DNA of 64,000 bases from DATAOG01 sp963753685 (GTDB taxonomy: Bacteria; Pseudomonadota; Alphaproteobacteria; Geminicoccales; Geminicoccaceae): contig CAVWDE010000020.1 in NCBI GenBank assembly GCA_963753685.1, forward strand, positions 310,001 to 374,000, written 5' to 3'. This document shows, one piece after another, positions 41,877 to 50,596 of this stretch. Position 1 is the stretch's first letter. Every line of letters begins with the position of its first letter. Both the position numbers and the translations under genes were made by a program. Below the pieces are notes generated by a model. It ran no database searches, was not told where the DNA came from, and saw nothing but the letters and a program-made list of their open reading frames with translations.

Positions 41877-42429
41877 ATGGCGGACGCAGCCGAGAAACGG
41901 ATGACCGTGGCCGAGTTCCTGCGCTGGGACGACGGCACCGACACGCGCTACGAGCTGATCGACGGCTGCCCGGTCGCGATGGCACCGGCCGCGCCGGCTC
42001 ATTCGGTGATCGCCGCGAACCTGAGCCACGAGCTCCGGTCCGGCGTCCGCAGCCCTTGCTATGTCGGCAATGAAGCGGGCGTCCAGCGTCCCGACCGTGA
42101 CGACACCTTCTATGAGGCGGACGTCATCGTCAGTTGCACGCCGGTCGACCCCGGTCGGGCGGCCATCCCCGATCCCGTGCTGGTGGTCGAGGTGCTGTCG
42201 CCCTCGACGATCGAGCACGACCGGGGGCGCAAGGCCTACGACTACAGTCAGATCGACTTCGATCCAGGAGATCGTCCTGGTTTCCAGCGAGCAGCACCAT
42301 GTGGTGATCTGGCGGCGCCGCGGCACGAAGTGGGAAGTGGAAAACCTGATCGGTGACGCGACGCTCGAGCTTGAGGCTGTAAGCGTCGCCATTCCCTTTG
42401 CCGCGATCTATGTCGACAGCGGCGTGTAG
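41877..42429 (+). pseudogene. Uma2-family (PD-(D/E)XK-like) protein, single-base frameshift
   Basis: The first frame from ATG 41877 reads TVAEFLRWDDGTDTRYELID, then YEADVIVSCTP and PDPVLVVEVLSPSTIEHDR, the Uma2 restriction-endonuclease-like core with Asp and E-x-L (the VVEVLS Glu). After KAYDYSQI, near 42255, one extra base moves the rest (SIQEIVLVSSEQHHVVIWRR, ending AIPFAAIYVDSGV) to another frame. Corrected, the protein has 183 residues, normal for the family. The function of Uma2 proteins is unproven. An intact paralogue lies at 60.2 kb. Confidence 0.75.
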
Positions 42430-42446
42430 ATCACGTGGGGGCGCCG

Positions 42447-42842
42447 ATGGATGTACTGGTCACCAAAGCCCTGGGCGCTGCCGCCGACGTAATGGCGCCG
42501 GACGGCTGCGAGGTGCGGATTCTGGCGACCACCGCCCGCGGCAGCATGGCGCATTTCACCCTCGGGCCGGGCCAGGTCGCGCACGCCGTCGCCCATCGCA
42601 CGGTCGAGGAGGTCTGGTACTTTCTCGCCGGGCAGGGCCGGATGTGGCGCCGGCTGGGCGAGGCCTCGGAGATCGTCGATGCCGTGCCCGGCGTCTCGAT
42701 CGCGATCCCGACCGGCACCTGGTTCCAGCTGAGGAACGACGGCGCCGAGCCGCTGTCCGCGGTCGCGGTCACCATGCCGCCCTGGCCGGGCGAGGACGAG
42801 GCCTATTTCGTCGACGGCGCCTGGGAGCCGAACGTCGGCTAG
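42447..42842 (+). CDS. Single-domain cupin protein
   Basis: A 131-residue cupin. Motif 1 is seen in HFTLGPGQVAHAVAHRTVEE with VWYFLAG; motif 2 in VSIAIPTGTWFQLRNDG. Metal-binding candidates are His and Glu in HAVAHRTVEEVWYF; the second-motif His is replaced by Trp/Phe, so the metal may be missing or bound differently. Cupins of this size are often sugar or acid isomerases or sensors. Sitting inside the tetronate gene set, it might take the place of the isomerase OtnI, but OtnI belongs to a different (xylose-isomerase-like) fold, so this is only a guess. ATG 42447 follows GGGG. Confidence 0.7.
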   Translation: MDVLVTKALGAAADVMAPDGCEVRILATTARGSMAHFTLGPGQVAHAVAHRTVEEVWYFLAGQGRMWRRLGEASEIVDAVPGVSIAIPTGTWFQLRNDGAEPLSAVAVTMPPWPGEDEAYFVDGAWEPNVG

Positions 42843-42884
42843 CGACCGCTCCCGCCGGCGGCGTGGGCAGCCGCCGCAGCGCGG

Positions 42885-43647
42885 CTACGGAGCGGCCTTG
42901 GGTGGCATGGCCGGGCGATGGAACTCCATGCCGCTGCCATCGGATAAGGACAGCACCAGCCGGCCGGGCGTGAGGGCGAAGGCCGTCGCTTTGACGATCT
43001 CCGTCAGATACTCCTGCTCCAGCGCCATGACCGTCTCCTGGGCGCAGGCTTTGCGGGTCGAACCGGGCTCGGACACCTGGATCCGATCACCGGTGAGCGC
43101 GACCGTGGCAAAGTAGTCGTTGCAGCCGGCGAACCCGGACAGGCGGTGCTCGCCGAGGTCGAACCTCGCGGTGATCCCGCTCGCCGCCCATTGGGCGTCG
43201 GTGTGATCGCTCGGGCTGACGCTCGCCAGCTGCCACTCGCCCTGATCGAGGCGCTCGGTCAGCTTGTGCTCGGACGCGCCGGCGGCTTGCCTGCTCACGA
43301 CCCGGATCAGCTTCGGCCTCAGCGTATCGCCCGATTCGGCCTCGCTGACCTGCGACGGATCCTCGACCAGCAGCTCGTATTTGAACCCCGGCTCGTAGGT
43401 GAAGCCCACGATCTCGCTCGGGTGAGTGATCCAGATGTCGCCCGCATCGTCCGTGACCCTGATGCAGGCGCTCGGGCGTCCCGTCGGCGCAGTCGACCGG
43501 GTCCGGAGCGATCGTCAGCTGCCGCTGGTGGGGTTTGTATTGGGCGCAGCCGGCCAGGATCAGCCCGGCCGCGAGCGCGATCACGCCGAGGTCGATCCCG
43601 ACCGCGGTCCGACCCGAAAGCTTCATCCTGCGCGCCACCCGGTTCAT
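42885..43647 (-). pseudogene. DUF4377-META lipoprotein, single-base frameshift
   Basis: The N-terminal frame from ATG 43647 has a signal segment and lipobox (GVIALAAGLILAGCAQYKPH) and runs to DCADGTPE. There, near 43475, an extra C shifts the frame; the continuation reads ACIRVTDDAGDIWITHPSEI, VGFTYEPGFKYELLVEDP (DUF4377), then a META domain (DQGEWQLASVS, FDLGEHRLSGFAGCNDYFA, ETVMALEQEYL) to the stop at 42885. Corrected, it is a 253-residue lipoprotein. META domains occur in heat-shock HslJ-like envelope proteins. Its ATG overlaps the ltnD stop (ATGA), so it is translationally coupled to ltnD despite the unrelated function. Confidence 0.75.
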
Positions 43648-44567
43648 CCCGCCTTGTCTCCGCCCTTGGGGCCCGCCACCCTGGCCCCGGTAAAGCTCTC
43701 ATAGACCTTGACGAAGCCCGCGTCGTCGATCGGCCCGAGGCCCTGGGCGGCGGCCATCATCACCACCTGATAGGCGGCCGCGGCCATCGGCAACGGCATC
43801 TTCAGGACCTTGCCGGTATCGAGCACGAGCCCGAGGTCCTTGACCCAGATGTCGACCGCACTGGAGGGCGTATAGTCGTCGGCCAGCATGTGCGGCACCC
43901 GGTTCTCGAACATCCAGCTGCCGCCGGCCGCCCCCCGGATCACCTCGTAGAGCACCTTGGGATCGGCGCCCAGGGCGACCCCGAACGCCATGCCTTCGGC
44001 CGCGGTCACCAGATTGACGCCGGCCAGCAGCTGGTTGACCGCCTTGACCGTCGAGCCGATCCCGGGCTGCTCGCCGAGCCGGTAGACTTTCTTCGAGCAC
44101 GCCTCGAGGGCTGCCCCAGCAGCCGCAAAGGCCGCTTGCGGGCCCGAGGCCATGATCGTGAGCTGGCCGGCCGCGGCGCCGGTGGCACCGCCGCTGACCG
44201 GCGCATCGAGCAGATGCCGGCCGCGCGCCGCGAGCCGCTCGCCGAGACCGCGCACATAGCCCGCGGGCACCGTGCTCGAGAGCACGATGGTGGCGCCCTC
44301 GGGCAGCGTCTCCAGCGCTCCGTCCGGCCCGAACAAGGCGGCCTCGACCTGGGCGTCGTTGACCACCATCAGGATCAGCACCGCCGCCCCCTCGGCCGCC
44401 GCGCGCGGGCTCGCCGCGGCGTGCCCACCCTGCTCGACCAGCCGCTCGAGCGCCGCCTGCCTGAGGTCGAAGCCGGCGACGGTGAACCCGGCGCGAAGCA
44501 GGTTGGCGGCCATGCCGGCGCCCATGGCGCCGAGGCCGATGAAGCCGATTCGCGTGGCCTGCTGCAT
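43644..44567 (-). CDS. ltnD: L-threonate dehydrogenase (beta-hydroxyacid dehydrogenase family)
   Basis: A 307-residue NAD-dependent enzyme. The Rossmann motif is IGFIGLGAMGAGMAANLLRA, the substrate-binding DAPVSGGATGAAAGQLTIM is the family signature, and the catalytic Lys is in STVKAVNQLLAGVN. It oxidises L-threonate to 2-oxo-tetronate. LtnD is chosen over tartronate semialdehyde reductase (GarR) because of otnC, otnK and denD nearby; the two families are close. ATG 44567 has GGAG 8 bases ahead; longer in-frame starts lie in the promoter region of the divergent binding-protein gene. Confidence 0.85.
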   Translation of the reverse strand: MQQATRIGFIGLGAMGAGMAANLLRAGFTVAGFDLRQAALERLVEQGGHAAASPRAAAEGAAVLILMVVNDAQVEAALFGPDGALETLPEGATIVLSSTVPAGYVRGLGERLAARGRHLLDAPVSGGATGAAAGQLTIMASGPQAAFAAAGAALEACSKKVYRLGEQPGIGSTVKAVNQLLAGVNLVTAAEGMAFGVALGADPKVLYEVIRGAAGGSWMFENRVPHMLADDYTPSSAVDIWVKDLGLVLDTGKVLKMPLPMAAAAYQVVMMAAAQGLGPIDDAGFVKVYESFTGARVAGPKGGDKAG

Positions 44568-44764
44568 GCCCTGCTCCATGGGTTTGGGTTTACGCAAGCG
44601 GCGCGCTGGAACCAGGGCGCGTGGCTCGAAGCTAGCCAAGTCGGAGCCTCGCCACAACCGAGGCGCTCTGATGCCGCGCGCTCGCCGCGCCGGGTTCGCG
44701 AAGCCGGAGCCGTCGTGCTACACTCCAGGATGAATCGCGGGCAGACCGACAAGGGGAGGCGATC

Positions 44765-46063
44765 ATGAGGCTCGGAACCTGCTCTGCAAGGCTTGGCACT
44801 TTGCTGCCGGGCATGCTGCTGCTCGGCGTCCTCCAGTCCGGTCCGGCGCCCGCCGCCGCGGCCGAGGTCACGATCTCCTGCGGCGCCCAGGCCACCGAGA
44901 TGCGCCTTTGTCAGGAGGGGGCGGCGGCGTGGGCGGCCCAGAGCGGCAACAGCGTCAAGGTCGTGGCGGCGGCCGAGCGCAGCAACGAGCGCTACTTCGC
45001 CTACCTCGATCTCCTGGGCCGCGGCGACCCCAGCATCGACGTCCTGCAGATCGACGTCATCTGGCCGAGCGCGCTCGCGGGCGAGCTGGTCGATCTCGGC
45101 CCGCAGATCGCGCCCGAGGTGCTGGGTCAGCATCTGCCGGCGATCGTCGCCAACGACACGATCGACGGCCGCCTGGTCGCCATGCCCTGGTACACCGATG
45201 CGGGCATGCTCTACTACCGCAAGGACCTGCTGGACAAATATGGCGCCGCGGTGCCGGACACCTGGGCCGAGCTCACCGATACCGCGCTCATGATCCAGCA
45301 GGCCGAGCGCGCGGCCGGCCAGCCCGACCTCTGGGGCCTGGTGTTTCAGGGCCAGGCCTACGAGGGGCTGACCTGCAACGCGCTGGAGTGGATCAACGCC
45401 TATGGCGGCGGCACGATCGTCGACCGCAAGGGCGCGATCACGATCGACAACCCGGCCGCGGCGCTGGCGCTCGGCGAGGCCGCCGCCTGGGTCGGGACGA
45501 TCGCACCACCGAGGGTCACCCAGTTCGTCGAGGAGGACGCGCGGATCACCTTCGAGCGCGGCAACGCCGTGTTCATGCGCAACTGGCCCTATGCCTGGTC
45601 CTCGCTGCAGGCGGCGGACAGCCCGCTCAAGGGCAAGGTCGGGGTCGCCCCGCTGCCCAAGGGCGGCGCCAACGGCCGCCACAGCGCCACGCTTGGCGGC
45701 TGGCAGCTCGCGGTCTCCAAGCATTCGAAGAACCAGGCGGCGGCGATCGATCTCGTGCGCTATCTGACCAGCGCCGCCGAGCAGAAGCGGCGCGCGATCC
45801 AGGGCTCGTACGCGCCGACCATCGCCAGCCTCTATCGTGACCCGGAGGTCCTGGCCGCGAACCCGTTCTTCGCCGACCTCGCGAAGGTGCTGCCGGATGC
45901 GGTCGCCCGCCCGTCGGCCGCGACCGGCGCCCAGTATGCCCAGGTCTCGACCCAGTTCTGGGAGGCCGCGCACGCGACCTTGAACGGCTACGGCGCGGCG
46001 CGCGACAACCTCGCCCGCCTGCAGGACCGCTTGCGGCTGCTGCACGCCCGCGCCGGCTGGTGA
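44765..46063 (+). CDS. Sugar ABC transporter substrate-binding protein (ThuE-like), orphan
   Basis: A 432-residue periplasmic receptor with a signal peptide (LLPGMLLLGVLQSGPAPAAA, cleaved near AAA-EV). The mature protein, VTISCGAQATEMRLCQEGA with VLQIDVIWPSALAGEL and MPWYTDAGMLYYRKDLLDKY, is a class of ABC sugar receptors that includes trehalose-binding ThuE. It is a clear paralogue of the receptor at 55.4-56.7 kb (shared EGLTCNALEW, GNAVFMRNWPYAW, ATLGGWQLAVSK). No permease or ATPase genes follow it, so it probably uses the distant ThuFG-like permeases or is a sensor. A TACACT -10-like element lies at 44719. Confidence 0.92.
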   Translation: MRLGTCSARLGTLLPGMLLLGVLQSGPAPAAAAEVTISCGAQATEMRLCQEGAAAWAAQSGNSVKVVAAAERSNERYFAYLDLLGRGDPSIDVLQIDVIWPSALAGELVDLGPQIAPEVLGQHLPAIVANDTIDGRLVAMPWYTDAGMLYYRKDLLDKYGAAVPDTWAELTDTALMIQQAERAAGQPDLWGLVFQGQAYEGLTCNALEWINAYGGGTIVDRKGAITIDNPAAALALGEAAAWVGTIAPPRVTQFVEEDARITFERGNAVFMRNWPYAWSSLQAADSPLKGKVGVAPLPKGGANGRHSATLGGWQLAVSKHSKNQAAAIDLVRYLTSAAEQKRRAIQGSYAPTIASLYRDPEVLAANPFFADLAKVLPDAVARPSAATGAQYAQVSTQFWEAAHATLNGYGAARDNLARLQDRLRLLHARAGW

Positions 46064-46162
46064 GCGCCCAGCGCACCCGAGGCCGCTTCGAGCCTGGCGC
46101 CGCGCCGTAGGCAGCCTTCGGGTTTGCTGCTACACTTCCGCGCTCGCGCCGAAGGAAGCAGC

Positions 46163-47924
46163 ATGGAAGTCAAGGCCGTCGAGCGCCGGCTCGCCGTGAT
46201 CTTCGCGACCGACATGGTCGGCTACAGCCGGTTGATGGAGATCGACGAGGCGGGCACGCTCGCGCGCCTGCGGGCGCACCGGCTCGAGCTGATCGATCCC
46301 GCGATCGCCAAGAACCGCGGCCGGATCATCAAGACCACGGGCGATGGCATGCTGGTCGAGTTCGCAAGCGTCACCGAGGCGGTCCAGTGCGCCGCCGAGA
46401 TCCAGCGCCGGATGGCCAGGCGCAACGCCGACCTGCCGCCGGCGCGCTGGATCCAGTTCCGGATCGGCATCAACCTCGGCGACATCATCTTTGAGGACAA
46501 CGACATCTTCGGCGATGGCGTGAACGTCGCCGCCCGCCTCGAATTCTCTGGCGGAGGCGGGCGGGATCTACGTCTCGCAGGCGGTGCGCGAGCAGATCGG
46601 CGACCGGCTCGACGTCGCCTTCGAGGACCTCGGCGAGCAGACGGTCAAGAACCTCGCCCGGCCGATCCGGGTCTTCCGGGTGCTGCTCGGCGAGGAGGCG
46701 CGCCCGGCGCCCGAGCCGGGATCAGCGGCGACCACGGCTGCGGCGACCGCCGACAAGCCGGCGATCGCGGTGCTGCCGTTCGTCAACATGAGCGGCGATC
46801 CGGAACAGGAGTTCTTCGCCGACGGCCTGACCGAGGACATCATCACAGCGCTGTCGCGCTTTCGCGACCTGCTCGTGATCTCGCGCAACTCGGCCTTCGT
46901 GCACAAAGGCAAGCCGGTCAAGATCCGGGACGTGGCGCGCGAGTTCGGCGTCCACTACGTGGTCGAGGGCAGCGTGCGCAAGGCCCGCAACCGGGTCCGG
47001 GTCACGGTCCAGCTGATCGATGCCGAGAGCGACCGCCATGTCTGGGCCGAGCGCTACGACCGCGAGCTCGAGGACATCTTCGCGATCCAGGACGAGATCA
47101 CCGCGGCGATCGTCGCGACCCTGCCGGGCCGCGTCGAGCAGGCGACCCACGATCGGGCGGGGCGCAAGCCGACCGGCAGCATGGCGGCCTATGAGCTCGT
47201 GCTCGCCGGCAAGGTCCTGCACCATCGCTCGACTCCCGAGGCCAACGCCGAGGCGCTCCAACTCCTGGAGCGGGCGATCGCGCTCGACCCGAAGTACGCC
47301 CACGCGCATGCCTGGAAGGCCTGCGTCCTGGGCCAGACGTGGGTGAACGGGTGGTGCGAGGATCGGGAGTCCGTCTGGAACCGCGTGTCCGAGGAGCTGC
47401 AGGCTGCGCTCGCCCTCGACGACAACGACAGCGACGTCCATCGCATCCTGGCCGCGGTGAGCCTGACCTCCGACGACCACGGCAAGGCGATGTACCATCA
47501 GGAGCGCGGCCTCGCCCTCAATCCCAACAACGATCTGATCGTCGTCCAGCAGGGCGAGCTTTTGACCTGGCTCGGCCGGCCCGAGGAAGGGATCGAGTGG
47601 ATCCGCAACGCCATGCGCCTCAATCCCTACCACCCCGAGCGCTTCTGGAGCCATCTCGGCCGCGCCTACTTCGTCGCCCGGCGCTACGCCGATGCGATCG
47701 AGGCGTTCATGCGGATCACGCGGCTGGATGCCAGCCATCACGCGTTTCTCGCGGCCGCCCACGCCCAGCTGGACGACGCCGCGGCGGCGGCCGCGCATGC
47801 CGCCGAGGTCCGCACGCTCAGCCCCGCGTTCACCCTCGAGAGCTACCTCCTGACCCTCCATTACAAGCAGCCCGCAGATCTCGAGCACCACCGCGCCGCC
47901 CTCCTCAAGGCCGGGCTCGGTTAG
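46163..47924 (+). pseudogene. Adenylate cyclase-TolB-like-TPR protein, single-base frameshift
   Basis: Residues 1-130 are a class III nucleotide cyclase catalytic domain (RRLAVIFATDMVGYSRLME, TTGDGMLVEFAS, IGINLGDIIFEDNDIFGDG, VNVAARLE). At about 46545 one extra T breaks the frame; the continuation, AEAGGIYVSQAVREQIGDRL, resumes one base on and runs to 47924. It adds the FlgO/TolB-like amino-terminal domain (IAVLPFVNMSGDPEQEFFAD, GLTEDIITALSRFRDLLVIS) and TPR repeats in the C-terminal 300 residues. Corrected length is 586 residues. Such proteins make cAMP or cGMP and may bind partners through the TPRs. The catalytic metal Asp (FATDMVGYS) is present. Confidence 0.85.
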
Positions 47925-47980
47925 GCGATTGCCCGCCGTTCGTGCCAAGTTCGCTGGACGGCCTCTCCCGGAGCATCGGC

Positions 47981-48442
47981 ATGGCGACTCGGATCAAGCC
48001 GTCCCCCCAGCCGCTCTACCAGCAGGACTTTTATGCCTGGTCGAAGACGCAGCCCGAGCTTCTGCGCGCCGGCCGTTATGCGGAGCTCGACCTCGAGCAT
48101 CTGATCGAGGAGGTCGACGACTTGGGCGACGCGCTCAAACGCGCGGTTCGCAACCGTCTGCGCACGATCATGGACCATCTGTTGAAGCTTCAGCACTCGC
48201 CGGCCGCCGACCCGCGCTCCGCCTGGCGCGCCACGGTCCGCACGCAGCGGATCAAGCTTCGCGACGGGCTCAAGGCCTCGGTTCGGCGCGAGGTCGAGAC
48301 CGAGCTTCCTGAGCTCTACGCCGACGCCCGTGCTCTGGCCGACGGCGCGCTGCGCGACCATGGCGAGGACGCGGCCGCCGACGCGCTGCCCGAGACCTGC
48401 CCCTACAGCCTGGACCAGGTCACGTCCGACTGGCTGCCCTGA
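47981..48442 (+). CDS. DUF29 family protein, copy 1
   Basis: 153 residues, all helical in prediction: MATRIKPSPQPLYQQDFYAW, then LDLEHLIEEVDDLGDALKR, a basic central helix (VRNRLRTIMDHLLKLQHSPA) and the end AADALPETCPYSLDQVTSDW. The pattern (FYAW, EHLIEEVDDLG, HLLKLQ, DWLP) is DUF29, a family expanded in cyanobacteria and some alphaproteobacteria, without known function. It lies 56 bases after the cyclase gene on the same strand, 3 kb from three more copies. It is the most diverged of the four at the C-terminus (SLDQVTSDWLP against TLDQITGDWLP). Confidence 0.88.
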   Translation: MATRIKPSPQPLYQQDFYAWSKTQPELLRAGRYAELDLEHLIEEVDDLGDALKRAVRNRLRTIMDHLLKLQHSPAADPRSAWRATVRTQRIKLRDGLKASVRREVETELPELYADARALADGALRDHGEDAAADALPETCPYSLDQVTSDWLP

Positions 48443-48566
48443 GCTATACGGCTTCGAAGACGGCGCCCACACATAGTCGAAGCGCCTGAGCTAATGGTCG
48501 GGCGTTCAGGTGTCGCTGTCGCCGCGGATCTCATCGAATTGCGGTTGCGCGACGCGCAATGTATAT

Positions 48567-48582
48567 ATGAGTTGATCCTCAT
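48567..48582. promoter_or_regulatory. Inverted repeat in the vapBC promoter
   Basis: ATGAG, 6 bases, CTCAT, next to a TATATAT stretch in an AT-rich patch 18 bases before the VapB start. The position fits an operator for VapB autorepression. Confidence 0.4.
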
Positions 48583-48599
48583 CCATACGGAACGGCGTC

Positions 48600-48860
48600 A
48601 TGGCCCTGAGCATCCGCGACCCCGAGACCGACCGGCTGGCGCGCGAGCTGGCGAAGCTCACCGGCGTCACGATGACCGAAGCGATCCGGACGGCGCTCCA
48701 GGAGCGGCTCGCGCGCGAGCGCTCGAGGCGCCGGTCAAATGCCGAGCAGCTTGCTGCGGAGCTCATGGCAATCGGCCGGCGCTGCGCGGCGCTGCCCGTG
48801 CTCGACGACCGCTCCGACGAAGAGATCCTCGGTTACGACGAGCTCGGCCTGCCCAGCTGA
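48600..48860 (+). CDS. vapB: VapB-type antitoxin
   Basis: An 86-residue protein with the short N-terminal DNA-binding helix pair of PSK/VapB antitoxins (MALSIRDPETDRLARELAKL then TGVTMTEAIRTALQERLA) and an Arg-rich linker. The acidic C-terminus (DDRSDEEILGYDELGLP) should block the VapC active site. The stop overlaps the vapC ATG (TGATG), the usual coupling. A possible operator palindrome lies upstream. Confidence 0.9.
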   Translation: MALSIRDPETDRLARELAKLTGVTMTEAIRTALQERLARERSRRRSNAEQLAAELMAIGRRCAALPVLDDRSDEEILGYDELGLPS

Positions 48861-49255
48861 TGGTCGTCGACAGCTCGGCCGTGCTGGCGATCCTGAGGCA
48901 GGAGCCATTGGCTGCGCGCTGTGCCCTGGCGATCGCGGGCGACCCCGTTCGCGTGATGTCGGCCGCGAATCTGCTGGAAGCCGGCATCGTGATGCAAGGA
49001 CGCTTCGGCGATCGTGGCGCCCGCGAGCTCGACGCGCTGCTTCGGCAAGCGCGGATCGAAATTCTGCCATTTGACGCGGACCAAGCGGCGATCGCGCGCG
49101 AGGCTTTCCGCCGGTTCGGCAAGGGCCGACACCCGGCCGGCCTCAACCTTGGTGACTGCTTCGCCTACGCGCTGGCCAAGCATCGCGGCCAGCCATTGCT
49201 GTTCATCGGCGACGACTTCACCAAGACCGATCTCGCGCCCGCGTTAGCACCCTGA
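48860..49255 (+). CDS. vapC: VapC-type toxin (PIN ribonuclease)
   Basis: A 131-residue PIN-domain nuclease. The acidic residues are Asp4 (MVVDSSAVLAIL), Glu in SAANLLEAGIVM, Asp in LNLGDCFAYALAK and Asp in FIGDDFTKTDL, giving the four-acid metal site. The substrate of VapC toxins is usually a tRNA or rRNA site. It is downstream of and coupled to vapB; the module sits between the first DUF29 gene and the ABC ATPase gene, which is convergent. Confidence 0.92.
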   Translation: MVVDSSAVLAILRQEPLAARCALAIAGDPVRVMSAANLLEAGIVMQGRFGDRGARELDALLRQARIEILPFDADQAAIAREAFRRFGKGRHPAGLNLGDCFAYALAKHRGQPLLFIGDDFTKTDLAPALAP

Positions 49256-49288
49256 GCCCAAACTAGAACCAGAACGCAATAGGCGGAG

Positions 49289-50380
49289 TCAGGCGGCGGC
49301 AGGGCGGGAGAAGGCCTTGCCCTCGGCGTCGAACAGGTAGCAGGCGCTGGCCGGCACGCCGACCGGCAGGACGTCGTCGACCTTGGTTTTGGACTCGCCG
49401 GCCGACTTCACGGTCAAGGGCTCGCCCTCGGCGCGCTCCAGGTAGATGAAGGTCTCGCCGCCCAGATGCTCGACCGCGATCACCCGGCCCTGGAACTCGG
49501 CATCGCCGCCGCCGCCCTCGATCAGATGCTCCGGGCGCAACCCGAGCGTGACCTTCTCGCCGGCCTGGGTGCCGTTGGCGCTGACCGGCGCCACGACCTG
49601 GATGCCATCGCCCAGATCGACGGTGATCGCATTGCCGGCGGCGCCGGCGACCGTGCCCTCCAGGAAATTCATCTTGGGCGAGCCGATGAAGCCCGCGACG
49701 AACAGGTTCTGCGGGTGATGGTAGAGCTCGAGCGGCGAGCCGAACTGCTCGACCACGCCGGCGTTCAGGACCACGATCCGGTCGGCGAGCGTCATCGCCT
49801 CGACCTGGTCGTGGGTGACGTAGATCATGGTCGCGTCGAGCTCGTGGTGGAGCTTGGCGATCTCGATCCGCATCTGGACGCGCAGCGCCGCATCCAGGTT
49901 GGAGAGCGGCTCGTCGAACAGGAACACGCGCGGGTCGCGCACGATCGCGCGGCCGATCGCGACCCTTTGGCGCTGGCCGCCCGAGAGCGCCTTGGGCTTG
50001 CGCTCGAGCAGATGCTCGATCTGCAGGATGCGGGCGGCGTTGCGCACCCGCTCGTCGACCCCCTCGGTCTTGGCGAGCTTGAGGCCAAACGCCATGTTCT
50101 CGTAGACGCTCATGTGCGGGTAGAGCGCGTAGGACTGGAACACCATGGCGATGCCGCGCTCGGCCGGCGGCAAATCGTTGACCTCCTCGCCATCGAACAT
50201 CATCCGCCCGGCGGTGATGTCCTCGAGCCCGGCGACCAGGCGCAACAGCGTGGACTTGCCGCAGCCGGACGGCCCGACGAAGACCACGAACTCCTTGTTC
50301 TTGATGTCCAGGGTCACGCCCTTGATGACCTGCGCGGCCCCAAAGGATTTGCGCACCTCGCGCATGGTGATCTCGGCCAT
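49289..50380 (-). CDS. Sugar ABC transporter ATPase (UgpC/MalK type)
   Basis: A 363-residue ATPase. Walker A is GPSGCGKST, the Q-loop is FQSYALYPHMSVYEN, the signature is LSGGQRQRVAIGRAI, and Walker B is VFLFDEPLSNLD. The C-terminal 130 residues form the MalK-like OB domain (EKVTLGLRPEHLIEG). It is the only ATPase of this class in the window and most likely powers the ThuFG-like permeases at 53.5-55.3 kb, whose operon lacks an ATPase. ATG 50380 follows GGGAG. It is divergent from the 2OG-Fe(II) oxygenase gene across 216 bases. Confidence 0.94.
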   Translation of the reverse strand: MAEITMREVRKSFGAAQVIKGVTLDIKNKEFVVFVGPSGCGKSTLLRLVAGLEDITAGRMMFDGEEVNDLPPAERGIAMVFQSYALYPHMSVYENMAFGLKLAKTEGVDERVRNAARILQIEHLLERKPKALSGGQRQRVAIGRAIVRDPRVFLFDEPLSNLDAALRVQMRIEIAKLHHELDATMIYVTHDQVEAMTLADRIVVLNAGVVEQFGSPLELYHHPQNLFVAGFIGSPKMNFLEGTVAGAAGNAITVDLGDGIQVVAPVSANGTQAGEKVTLGLRPEHLIEGGGGDAEFQGRVIAVEHLGGETFIYLERAEGEPLTVKSAGESKTKVDDVLPVGVPASACYLFDAEGKAFSRPAAA

Positions 50381-50596
50381 CGTCGCTCTCCCTGCTTGCG
50401 CCCCGGGCAACCGCCCGCCGCACACGCGATCTCCCGAGCCCATTGTCCACCCTTCGCGCGCCGAGGTAAAGCCGTGTCCGGCAACCGGCTCAACCACACC
50501 GGGCGTCACGCCGCGGAGGGCACTTGTCTGGTGCGCTCGAATCGCGCACACATTGGGGTCGCAAGCCGCCACCTCGGACTATCGGTCACCTGACGC

